The position numbers and the translations under genes are program-made. The notes under the pieces were generated by a model. The model was not told the DNA's origin, did no database searches, and worked only from the letters and a program-made list of their open reading frames with translations. Shown piece by piece: positions 25,801 through 39,012 of a stretch of 64,000 nucleotides of DNA. This stretch comes from Vespula vulgaris (taxonomy: Eukaryota; Arthropoda; Insecta; Hymenoptera; Vespidae): positions 1,860,001 to 1,924,000 of the forward strand of contig NC_066602.1 in the NCBI RefSeq assembly GCF_905475345.1, given 5' to 3'. Every line of letters starts with the position of its first letter. Positions within the stretch are counted from its first letter, which is position 1.

Positions 25801-28278
25801 AATTTCATTCTCGATCTTTTCATTTCTTTCTTCAAAAGATTACTGAATTTTTCCTTCAAAAATAAATCTTTTTCTATCTCGATACAATGAATTTTTAGTG
25901 ATTATGATTTCGAAAAAAATTCGATTCTTTACTTCGATCTTTACTTATTTTTTTTTTTTTTTTAAATTATTAAAACCTTTTAATATCGAGCTGGAACGAA
26001 TTAATAATACTTAGATAATAAACCGAAACTGAAACCGTATGTTCGAGCCATGTAATGGATCTCTTAATCGCTACGATTCGTTTGACGAGATTAGCTCCAG
26101 TCAAATCGCCCACGTAATCTCCAATCGTAAAAGGAACCTCCTCCTCCACCACCTCCTCCTCCTCCTTCTCCTTCTCCTCTTACGCCTTCTTCAGTCGTAT
26201 ATTCAAGAATCGTTTCGTCTAATTTATGAAAATTTATTCACCGCGAATCGACGAATCCAGTCGCTGAATCCAACTGCCCCAGCTATATTTTCAATTACTT
26301 TCAAACATTATTACGAGCTTCCGTGAGGCAACTCGCGATCGTTTCACATCTCGAAGATCGATCCAAAGAGGGGAAGGAACGTAATCATCTTTAATTAAAG
26401 TCGACCATATTAGGACCAGTATCGATTAATACTACAATTTGTATGCGAAACATTGAATTATTATGACTTTCGATGATCTTTCATGTGTGAAGAGAAATTT
26501 TACGAAATTCGAGTTGAACATTTATTTATTTTTATTATTTTTATTTTTCCCCTTTTCGAGGACAATGTTATCGTAACACTAAAACTATTAAATTCGTTTT
26601 TTTTTTAATTATTAGAATAATTGTATACTTATTTATTATTGTAAAACAAAAAATAATGTGTAGTAAAAATAAATCGACAATCTTCTAGTATTAATTAGAA
26701 ATCATAATTTCAATAGAGAACTTTTTCTTTTAGTGTAGAATTTTCTTCGATCCTTCATTAAAATTTTTAGCTACGTACAATATATCTATAAAACATTTCC
26801 TTTTCCTTTGGAACATAATCCTACGCGAAGGAATATTATCTGCCAAGTCAAATGCTTTTTACTTCAAGGAAATATCTCGAACGAATATCGTTGTATTTAG
26901 CTTCGACATGTCGAACGGTCTCGTTAATTTCACTAATTAAGTTAGCGACCGACTGCCCCTCGCTACGCTCATAAGTATTTTTTTTCCTTCTTTTTTTCTA
27001 GATCCATTTCTTGCGCTGTTTTATTTCTGTTAGTCGACATCCAGAACTTGCTATTTTCGTCTCACGTAAACACGGTTCTATTGCATTTCTCTCACTTTGA
27101 TTTCACAACTTAAAATACATCTAGTGTATCTATCAACGTCGAAATCAAAATGATATTTTGAAATAAAGGAACAAAAAGAAAGAAATTATTACAAAAATAA
27201 ATTCTCGAAAAGAACTGTAGAAAAGAAAGGAAAAAAGAAGAAAAAAAAAAAGAAAAAGAAATATCAATAGATATTTTTGAATATGAAAAGATTCAATGTA
27301 AAGAATCATATTATAAATCATTTCTCTTTTCATATAACTCTACGTAGGTATTCATTTTTTCTTTATTCGTCCTCTCTTAATCCTACTTGCAAGGTGTCTA
27401 CTTTAATCATGAGAAATTACCAAGTCTGAACTTTAACCTTGCATCCAAGCTACTTATTTCCCAGAACGTCATCGACAGAGATAACCTACCTAAATGCATA
27501 CTCTCTCTTTTTAACGTCAGCATGACAAATATGCACACTTAAAGATATTTATACGAGTGGATCACGTCAGATTTCGTTCACAAGCGAACGGATTATCTTG
27601 TCCGTAAGAGATATCGCTCGTATCATTTGTCGTGTCGTAACTTCGCCACGGTCCATTGTACATACATACAACGTCTCTAAGAAATTTCAAGACCAGAAGC
27701 TTCTATATAAATTGTTACCTATTTATTTACTTGTCCCTTGCGTTAAGCAATCAAATTCTTTTTTCTCGTTATTAATTTTCATCTTTCACTCCATAAATTT
27801 ATTCGTGCAAAGATTTTGAAATTTAAATCATATAGATATATGTACATATATTTGATTATAAGTAACGATTGAAACGCGCGTTCTTTGATATATGTGACTA
27901 GTAACATAGTTATATATCTATATATAGAATTTTTTCAGATTAATAAATAAGCTATTCCAATCATCGAACTAGTAGATATATTCGATCATCGATAATAAGA
28001 AACTTTGACATTTTTTTCTTTCCTATCCAAAACCGTAGATTCTTTAAAGATTTGAAATATGTAATCGGATAAATTCTAGGTAATATTTCGAAATAGGTTT
28101 AGATAGAGGTTTGGGGCCATTAACGGCTTATTAATTTGGTTTCTAGTATACGATCGACATAACTCTTTCTCTCTCTCCCTCTCTCTCTTTCTCTCAATGA
28201 TAAACAAGAAAACATTTCTCGTTTATGGTTGGGTAAACCATACAGGGACCATAGAAAAGGATATCCCTTTAGGGTCAG

Positions 28279-28331
<53 letters not shown>

Positions 28332-29785
28332 ATAAATTCTTACCTACTACGACGACATGACTAAAGATCTGATCGTTGGCAACGTGAGAACAGTTCCATC
28401 GGTGATGTCTAAACTGATGTCGGCATTCTCGAAGACCGAGCTCAGCACCCTCACCGACAGCAGGCATCGCGTGTGGCGCCTTTCTGCACTGTTCTCTTTG
28501 ACTCTTAGCCAATCCCGGAATTCGCCCACAAACTGCTGCGCCGACGACCACCGCTCCGACCACCCTGAAAAAAAATTAATCCGTCATCTATATGCTTTTT
28601 ATATCTTCTCTCTTTCTCTTCATTATATATATATTTTTTTTATTAGATCGTTGGAAAAGTTCGTGCGTAGATTGTCCTCCAGCTTCTTCAATGTCAACTC
28701 TACGTGAATCAATAAAAATTAAAACTTTTAAAGAAAAAAATTCATTATTAACACTTGCTTCATTATTAACAATGCTTCAGTACTATTTGAGATGTGCAAA
28801 TGATATATTCCATTTTGTCTAGACGAAAAATTATCTTAGACAAAACTGAATACGTTTTGTTAGTAAAATAATTCAAATCTAAACTGTATGTTTTATATAT
28901 ATATATATATATTAAAATATAAAATATATATTATATAAAAGTATAGAAATATATAGAATATATATATATGAAAGCAGAAGTAGCATGAACTTTCCATTAA
29001 GACAACCTAATATTTCTTATGACCGATCATCATCGAACAGAGTTCAGTAGTGTCCCTACCTGATTCTACGGCGAATTAAATTTCGATAAATTTCGACCTG
29101 TGAAAGTATCGAACGACCCTGTCGACGATGAGTATGCTCGACACGTTTCATTAGCATTTTCAGTCTTGGCTTTCGCTTCTCTATCTTTTTCTTTTTTTTA
29201 ACTTCTTCTCTTTCTCTCCTTATATTGGATTGACCAGAAAATGCATGCCACTTCTCCACTCGCATAAACACATACATATACATACATACATACATATACA
29301 TATACACACATATATATATATATATATGAGTACATGTATTGAAATGAATTAGTTTTTTATATATTTATATCGAAACAAGGCATTTGAAGAAGTTCTTATA
29401 AATTTGTACTTGACACAGATTATCCCTCTCGGTTTCAATATAATTTTATTATAAACAAAAAGAATCTTAATTTTATCTAGTAGCAAGTTTTCTTTAAGAA
29501 TATCATCCTGTCAGATATTACTTTGAACATATGTATCTCCTCTTTCTTTCAAATACATTTTTATCGCGTAAAAGAATGATAATTTAACGTAGTAGCATGG
29601 AATTGTCTCTTTTTAAGAACATCATTCTCCTATCAGATTACTTTGGACGTAGACTTGACAGCATATCCAATCGGATCTGAGTAGCGCATAATTCGTTTCA
29701 CGGCACGTTTCCATGGTTCATCCGACTGATCGTACGCTCTAATAAACACAAGATCGACTCTCACGCGAGCGCTTCTCTCTCTCTT

Positions 29786-29848
<63 letters not shown>

Positions 29849-32800
29849 TTCTCTACACATTTCGTACGTTCTCCGATTTCTCAAACATCCTTCTCATTAA
29901 ATCCGGATTCCTCTATCTCGTCGCAAAGCGTTTAATCCGGTCGGACAGCCTCTTCCTCGATGTCTCAGGCAAATCTTTCGACGTGTTGACTCACGATCGA
30001 TATTATGAGTGATCGATAGAGGAAACGATTTCATGTGTCACCGATACATAATCCAGAAACAAACAAACTCTTTTCAAAGGGGCTCGGTAAACGATCGATT
30101 TTTCATCGTCCCACTTCTCTCTCTCTCTCTTTTTCTGAACCATTTAGTCGATAAAATATCGAATCGAAAATAGCCCAAGGGTGTTTTATCGATCCTCTTC
30201 GCTCAGATATAGAGAGTAAGAAAGAGAAAGAGAAAGGCAGAGGTAGCAGATCATCCGAGCGGGGGAGGTAGGCAGCTTGAATTTCTGAGAAGCATGAAAT
30301 TGCGACGATTACGGTCATCCTCGAGGCAACAGCTATTTGCATTGGAATGCGTGCTGCGATCATGCTCGGTGGCCGAAACTGAAAATATACCCTCGTCACA
30401 AAGACCATCTATATACAAGGTGTTTCTTATATATTACGTTATCTTCTTATATTTTATTTCATTCGTTTAGATACTTGGAATCAGAATGATAATGTTTCTT
30501 TGTTCCGTTGAAAATATTTTGTATTTGTCAAATATGAAAAATTGTTTAGATACTTGGAATCGTAATATGAGCGTTTTCATAGCCACATCGAAAAATAAAC
30601 TAATTTAAGTTCTCCGCGTTAAATTCGTTCAGCAAGTGGCTTCTCTATACAGTATGTAGACTATCCACGTAGTCGTTAACGCCTAATGTATAACATTACG
30701 TTCTCTTCCTTACGGAGGCTAATGACGTACCTACTCTTTCTCGATGTCTGCAACATATCCGATGCAACCATCACCGCCTTTTCGTCGTCCTCCTCGCTTA
30801 TATTTTCAACGAAAGCAGATCATTTAGCGATTTATTGACGATCAGGTTAGAATATTTTTCGAGAGAAAGTGTGTACTTGATTAAAATTCATTTCTCTGAT
30901 AATGGATTTTATCGACGATTTTCTTCTCGATAATATACTTTATTTCTCTTTTAAATTTAAACGAGATCCTTTCGTTTGACTTCTATTATTAAAGTGTAAC
31001 GTTTAGAAATATAGATTATCTCTTAAATTAGCCGTTGAATAAATTTATCAAGATAAGATAATAGATATATCAAGTAAAAATATCCCTTGCATTTATTAAT
31101 TCGAGTTATTAAGATAATCAAAAAGTACGCTAGGAACTTTTTTATATTTCTTTTTATTTCAACGATTAGATTGACTTTTATTTTTATTATATATATATAT
31201 ATTTTTTTTTACAATGCAATGTGCAATTTATCGTCTAAAGCATCTTGCTTTTCTCGTTGAAATTGTCGAGGTAAATACGTTACTATATATCATAGTTGGA
31301 TGTAGAAAAAGAACGTAAATCCCTTGACGGGGACTTTGACCGAGAGACGAGCGTAAGATGGGCGCTAGGCGTTCGACGCGGAACGACGGGGACGATTACG
31401 GTATATAAGCTTGTAAGACGTATGTACAAGAAGCAGGCGCATCTCCTTCTTCCGATGATATCTTCTCAGACTTCTCCCGATGCGAGAACGCTACGGGGGT
31501 TCGCTTCTCTCGCCCTCTTTCTATTTCCCATGACTTTCTATGTAGCTACATAGATAACTACATGTATATAACTGTAAATCTCTTCATGGTCGTCCCACGA
31601 GATCAAATCGACGAGTACTAACAGCTTCCAATAGACAAATACTTATCTTTTTCTTCTTCCTCTTTGTAACATTTTTATTTGGAAAAATATTTTATTGAAA
31701 ATGTTCTCTTATAGAAATAATTGAAGATACGATTAAATGTTCGAATTTGTTTTCTTCTGATCCGTTTGTCAGAACGTTTCATTGTAGACACCGTGTAGAT
31801 TCGTTTCTATTTATATCAATCAAGTTGAAATCTAGTTCAAGTGTAAGTTCAAGCTCTGCTCTAACAGTTTATCGTCTTTAACTCAAAGTTATTTATTTGG
31901 TCAGTTTCCTTTTACTCGCAAGATATGGATATATGGCATTTTCGTTTGGTATCATTTATAGAAGTTTAGAGATATCTGTTTATCTATTTATTCGTCTTAT
32001 TTTCTTTATGGAACAAGGTAACAAGCTTTTACCAAGAGATAAAATGTTTTAGCAGCAAACTTTCGTCATCGATATCGAGCAAATCCAGGCAACACACAAT
32101 GTTCTAACTACAACGAAGCAATGCATCATCTCCTTATCCACTTTGCAGATTCACGACTCGCGATCTTTGCTTAGAGATACGCGTATATATGTATGTACAT
32201 ACTCTCCTCGAAACGAGAGAGTCGCACGTGCTGGAACACGTGCGGAAACTACAGGATTCTGAGTCTCTTCGTTTCGTTTCGTTTCGTTTCGTTTCACTAT
32301 TGCTACTTTGAATCGTGAACCTTTCGTAAGACAGACTCTACCGTTAGAAGTCGCTATTTATTTTATTCCAAGAGATAGCGCTCGACACTACGATTGGAAC
32401 GCACTGTATATATATTATATGCATCTATGCAACCATACATTCACCTATCTACAGCTCAGTTCTATATATACAGATTCTACGTATAATTTATATTTTTATT
32501 ATTTTTTGGAATCAAAATACGTCTTTTTCTTTTTTTTCTTTTTTTTTTTTAAATGAGTAGAACAATATATTTATTTACGTGGGTTTACTTTTAATGTCAG
32601 AAATTTTCTAACTAAATTTTCTACGAATCTTTCTAAAGTGAGTCTTTTTTCTTATTTATATTTTTGTTGTTTTTTAACTCGTTTGTATTCGTATCAAATA
32701 ATAGTTTGTTCTCCCGATACAACACCTGTTACTGTACTTGTAGTAGATATTTATCGTATATGTCGGAGAAGAAAATATCCAAAAGAATCATTCGACAGGA

Positions 32801-33215
32801 ACGGAACGCAAATTGCATTTAATTTAAGGATATACAGACAAGGTGAGAGAGTAAGTGAGGGAGTGTAAAAGGACGTTAGACCATAGGCGTTTATTGTTTA
32901 ACGAGCCAAGCATAAAAATAATCTCTACGTTCGAGATATACGGCGTACAGGTGCGCTCGAGATCGAAAGGTATCCAGGTATTCGGGGTATCCGGCTACGA
33001 TTTATCGTTCGCGTTCGTTTTTATCTTACGATACTTTATTACGGCCAAGTACAAACTCGTGTTCCGGATGAAAATCGAAAGACCTCGGAGAGATATTCCT
33101 TCAGATTGGAATTTCTTTCCTTACTTGCGTAATCCCTTGTCACTTTTAGTTTTGTATTCTGTTTCACTCTAAATTTTGCTACGTATAAATTTCTTTTTCT
33201 TTTATATATATATTT

Positions 33216-33307
<92 letters not shown>

Positions 33308-34547
33308 ATATTCTATGGATAAATAACATTTTCATTTGGAATCATTTATAGAAGTTTATAGATATCTGTTTATCTAATTATTCATCTTATTTTCTTTATA
33401 AAACAAGATAACAAGCTTTTACCAAGAGATAAAATGTTATATTAGATATAAATGTTATATAAGATATTTATTTTAATATAAAGAATTTATTTCAAAAATT
33501 ATTTACGCAAATTTAGAGAAAAATATATATATATCTTTCGTAATTGAAATATATATTTTGAATAATTTTCTAAATACATATAGATATATAATCCATATTT
33601 CTCTTTCGAAAAGAAAGAAAGATGCTCTCTTCTCACCTTTCTGACATCATCGTGTTCAGCTCGCGTGACTCTTCAACGAGAGATTTTAAGGACAGGACTG
33701 CCCGTGGCGAATGGGTTTCAAACTTTCGATACACGCCATGACTAATCGAAAATGCCATAGAAAAACGTTGACCAAATTCATTGGGATAGGTCCTCGCTAC
33801 AAAACGATTATCGTCCACTTTTACGTTTGAAAAATCTTTTCTTTCTTTCGAAAGATTCGATATGCTTGAACTGTGAAAAAGCTCTTAACACTTCCTCCCT
33901 TGTAATTTTTTCGTAAGAAATACGATAACAAAAGAAAAGAAATACGACGAATTCTTAACCCTTCACAATGACATATAACAATGACATCGTACTATTCAAT
34001 CCTTTGTCCTAACATTAATTAGTAATTAATATTTCTTAAATACAAACAATACTTAAATAATCACATACATACTATACTAAGTTTCACGTTATACAATTTG
34101 TTCTTTTTTTTTTTTTTTAACGAGACGAAAAAATTAGATTATATAGAGGGTTAAGATCATATCTCCATTCGATCGAGAATTTTCTCGTTTCGAAAAGGTA
34201 CCTTTCTCTTTCTCTTTCTCACTCTCTTTCTATTCATGTAAAAAGCGTCTTTATCCATGCTCATGATAAGTCGTTGCAAATACACACGCGGGTGTATCCA
34301 AGTTGATCTCACCCTGGCCAATATGCTCCATCCACTTTGCATTGCATATGCGCGATACGCATAGATAAGGATTAAGGACTTACTAAGTGGTCTCTCTCTC
34401 TCTCTCTCTCTCTCCCTCCTTTTTTTTCTTTCTTTCTTTCTCACTCACTCTGCCACTTCCGAACCACCTTGTCGTCGTCGTTCCATACGTGGGCCGGCTC
34501 GTTCTCGGTTAGGCACGTTATTTAGCGAGTTGCCTGCGGCTTTTCTC

Positions 34548-34606
<59 letters not shown>

Positions 34607-37600
34607 CTCTTACTTACTCTTTGCAGGGACACGCGTACAAGGCAAACTGTATCGCTTTATATCTAATTCCCATATTTATGGCACGATTATTGAATCCTTT
34701 GAGTTTCCTGGATCGCCGATATACAACGTCGTACTACAGACTACGGTGAACCACAGAGAAATATCCGTTCGTTTGAGAAATTATTTTCTCTTACGATAAT
34801 GCTAATAATGTAACGTTGTTATTGGGATAAGCCATCCATGCTCTCGTTCTCTCTTTTTCTCTTTCTCTCTCTTTCTCTCTCTTTCTGTGGATAACAAATT
34901 AATTGGATTATCATACTATACTCACCCATTCGTTTTACGAGTTAACGATAAGACCAAGACCAAGACCAACATTCGTGACGATTTTTCAATTCATTTCTCC
35001 TTTTTTCTCCCCCTCCCCTCCCTCCCTCTCTCTCCCCCTCTCTCTCTTTAATCTACGTTTACTTAGGATATATGATCTTTGAATTCTCTCTCGGAGATAA
35101 CTATGGTGTTTTCATTTGTCTTTTTTTATTTTGATAGGTCAATCTTGTCCAACTTTGTAAGTAGTAGATTTATCGTTAAAACATACGATACCAACATGAA
35201 ATAAAAATTGGAAAGATATCTACTCGATATCAAATTCTTTTCGTTTTCTCGTAGATATCGATAGAATTCGCCAATTAAGAATCGTTGATTAATAAATATC
35301 GTAAGCGAACGTCCAATTAACAAGATCGTAGATTTAAAATCGAGACCACCTTGCCGAGATGTAATTAGTACTTCTGTATAGAGTAATATAAAATAAAAGG
35401 ATAAACCAGTCCTGTGATATCGAAATCTACAGTCAAGATCAAATAATCGTTAGATACACACCTAATGGAATTTCGATGAATCTTTTAACACTTGGAAGAT
35501 AACGAAAAAAGCAAAAAACGCAAGGGGAAAGAAAATACAAAGAATCGTGTGATCGATAGATCCTAAAGATCGTGAAGGGTAAAAGATGGCGAGAGACTTT
35601 AACTGATCCTAGAGAAAACGACGTTTATACTCAAACCGAGACTAATTAAAAGGATCCATCGAGGGAGAGATCCTCGAGGTATTTGCGCAGATAAGATCAA
35701 CACCGACGCCACTGGACACGAGAAAACGTTCCGTGTCTCAAGACTATTTTCGTGTTCGCCAGGTGAGAGATTTCACTAAGTTTCTCGTAAATTTTCAAAA
35801 AGCCATACCCTCTCTCCTCTTCTGTCTTTCTTTTTTCTAGAAATTCACTTGAATTCTTCACCGACGTTAACATTTTTTCTAACTATACGTATATAAGGAT
35901 AACGTTGATCCTTTTAAGATCAAGCTAAGATTTATTTTTTTCTATTTTCTTTGATAGTCTTACTCTCCTGATCAAATCTTTTTTTTGCAATTTATAATGA
36001 ATAACGAGCCAAATAAACTCTCTCTCTCTCTCTCTCTTTCTTTTTTGCATCTTTGAAGAAGGAAAGAAAGAAGATTTCGACATTTTTTTAATTATACAAA
36101 TAACATTGATCCTCTAAAGATCAAACATATTATTATTTTCTATCTTTTTGATGATACTAACTTGATGTATCTACAAAAGATCCCAAAAAAAAGATCTCTC
36201 GATCGGCACTCTTTTCCTTGCGATCTACAATGAGTAACGAGCCAAACAAGCTTCTCTGTCTCTCTTTTTCTCTCTCTCTCTCTTTCCTCTCTCTTTCTCT
36301 TTCTGAATCTTCGAACGAAAGAAGAAGAAGAAGAAGAGATACGAAGCGGTTCTTGTATAATTCCGCGATATTATCTGCTCGCGAAATACGAGCGTATCTT
36401 GGACCAACGAAACACGTTCTTTTCTCTCGGCAGAATGATGAAAACGGGCCGATTCCCACGCGAGAAAGAAGTCTGTCCGGTCTCTGGTCAATTTCGAAAC
36501 TCGTGTCCGGTCGGGTTAAATGTTAACACGGAAATTATGTTAATCTTGCGATGCCTCTCTTTGTTTCTCTCTCTCTCTCTTTCACTCGAGTAAAACGCGA
36601 TATTCGTCATCGACCGTGTGCTTGTGGTTTTCTACTTATTTTTTGCGGTACACCGATTACGATGATCATAGTTTCTTTGAAATTTTTTTTCCTTTTCCAA
36701 TTGTATTCCCTCTTGTATAAATCTCTTCTTACGAAGGTCTGGGAAACTGCTTTACGTGTTTATTATTTTCTTACGTTAGATTATTCGATTATACTAACAT
36801 TGTAACATCTTTTCTTAGCGTGTACGAGATAAACATATGTATATACTTTCTTTCATAAAAAGAATAAAAAGAATTCTTACAAAGTTATCATGTTTTATAT
36901 GACATAAACAATATAAATGATATATATAGATATATTTAGCTATATGATATAAATGATATATGAGTATATACCAAGGTAGATATATAATTTGAAATTTCCC
37001 GCGAGAATATATAAGAACTGATTCGAAATGAAAGGAAGGAAGGTTTCTCGTAGAACAGGGAAGTCTATTCGTATACACCCACGCTTAACACGTTGCTTTC
37101 CTCTTGCGATCGCGTTCCTCCCCCTCCCTAAGAAATTCATAACTTAGCATCAAGTGACTTGCGAAAGAGGGGCTAATCGCAAAAAATACGAGACGAGCTT
37201 CGTGTTCCTAAAGATAGTTTCTCTCTCTCTCTCTCTCTCTCTTTGGAACTCTCCAGCAAATCCCGAACGAAGTAGTTGAAATATAATTTCGTGGATTAGC
37301 GCGGGCGTTGGTTATAAATTATTATTTTTAAGTCGAGAGTATCATATGAGAATATCCTGGGAGCGCTCACCTGTATACCCAAATAATAATAATAATGATA
37401 ATAATAAGCACAAACACGACCCACGTTCAATTTTGAGAAAAGGACACGAAGCTCACACATAAAATGTACTCTTAGAAAGGTGTTTCTCTCAAGGTCCTTT
37501 TATTTTAATACTAGATTTACGGTAAACAAATTTTCAATGTTCGTACTCTCTTCGAGTCTCAAAGAAAAATTAGATACATATATTATCTCGTTAAAAATTT

Positions 37601-38254
37601 ATCTTAACATTTTTAAACAGTATACCTATGTTTCAAAGTTTCAGTAGAAATAACTACAAAATCAACAGTTTTAAATCTACTCTTAAAAAGATATATCTCA
37701 TTTGGAATGAAAAAAGGGAACTATGATTTACTTCTACGATATATCTATAACGTGTACGTACAATGATATTTCACACTGATAAACATTTTTATTATTAAAT
37801 TAAAAAAAAATAAAAAATAAAGAACACACTCAATGGTAACAGGAAGGAACGTCAAGAGAGTAGTTGACCGTTACAAGGAGTTATTATGGCTAGGGAATTT
37901 TTTTAAAAAAGGATCTAGTCGCCTAGACGATATATATATATATACTAGTTTAGTATATACATATATATATAGATACGTAACATATACGTGATAGAAAGGA
38001 GGAAACGGAAGAAAGAGAGAGCTCAATGATCACGTACCTCTCCTCGATGGGCGTTTCTCTCGATAGAGAGAGTGGGAGAGGGTGGGTGGAGAGAAAGAAA
38101 GATAGAAAGAAGAGGGGGCAGCGATTCAATTTATGTCCCGACAATGTGGCTTTGTCTCGCCAAATTATCATACATGAACCTACATGCATAATCTCTGAAC
38201 AGTACATTATCATATCATAGAGAAACACACGTTATAGTACCGGTTCTCCTTCTC

Positions 38255-38287
<33 letters not shown>

Positions 38288-38514
38288 TTCTTCCTTTCGT
38301 ATTTATCTATCTCTTTCTTTCTTCTGTTCAATTTCTCTGTCTTCTTTCTTTTTTTATTTTATTTATTTATTTTTTTTTTATTACACAATTTGTATTTTTA
38401 TGGTCGAATTCGTGTTACAATCAATTTAATAAATTTTTATTCTAACGTAGATTGTTTATTTTAATCGTGTTTAAATTCGTATCAGTCGAAAGAAAATGTA
38501 TGTGTGTTGGTTTG

Positions 38515-38545
<31 letters not shown>

Positions 38546-38981
38546 AAATCGTACAGTAGCACGTGTGAATAAATCCACACCGTTGGCCCACCCACGAAGA
38601 AACTTCACGATCGTTTTAACCTCGTGCCAACGTTCTCGCAGATATATTTCCATTTGCATAATGTAATCTTCGATCATCCGTCGAGGGGAAAAAGTAAAGG
38701 AAGACCCCTCAGCATCTAAAATGTCTGTAATTGCGAAGTGTTTCTCGGAAGCGTGATAACTTGATGATATAAAATCGAAATTTTCTATCTTTTGACTTTA
38801 TCTTTTGTAATATAAATTATAATTTCCCTTCCACAATATTGTTGATATTTATAAAAGATTAGAAAAATAAGTAGGTTAATATTGTTATTTATGTGCAAAA
38901 TTGATCCAATGGTTCAACCTGTTCATTTTATTATTATCTTGATCGATGATGCTACACAAAGATCTATTAATTTATTATTGT

Positions 38982-39012
<31 letters not shown>

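Larger units (their letters stand above)
10974..28343 (-). other. Wnt7 intron 2 (about 17.4 kb)
   Basis: Bounded by exon 2 and exon 3 splice sites. Contents: GA arrays at 11891-11943 and 11974-12010, a GAA array, GA and CT arrays at 13987-14057 and 14646-14711, a large GA array at 15601-15704, the nested plus-strand gene region 16.3-21 kb, a CRE-like site at 23442, an ACCT array at 24457-24544, and CT arrays near 28.3 kb. The rest is AT-rich DNA with no gene I can support. Confidence 0.75.

Noticed and set aside
31296..31553. 85-codon frame with a TATATAAG motif at about 31403
   Set aside because: No family resemblance, and the TATA-like motif lies inside the frame; insufficient support for a gene.
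32855..33172. 105-codon plus-strand frame
   Set aside because: No recognisable motif and no splice context; within Wnt7 intron 1.
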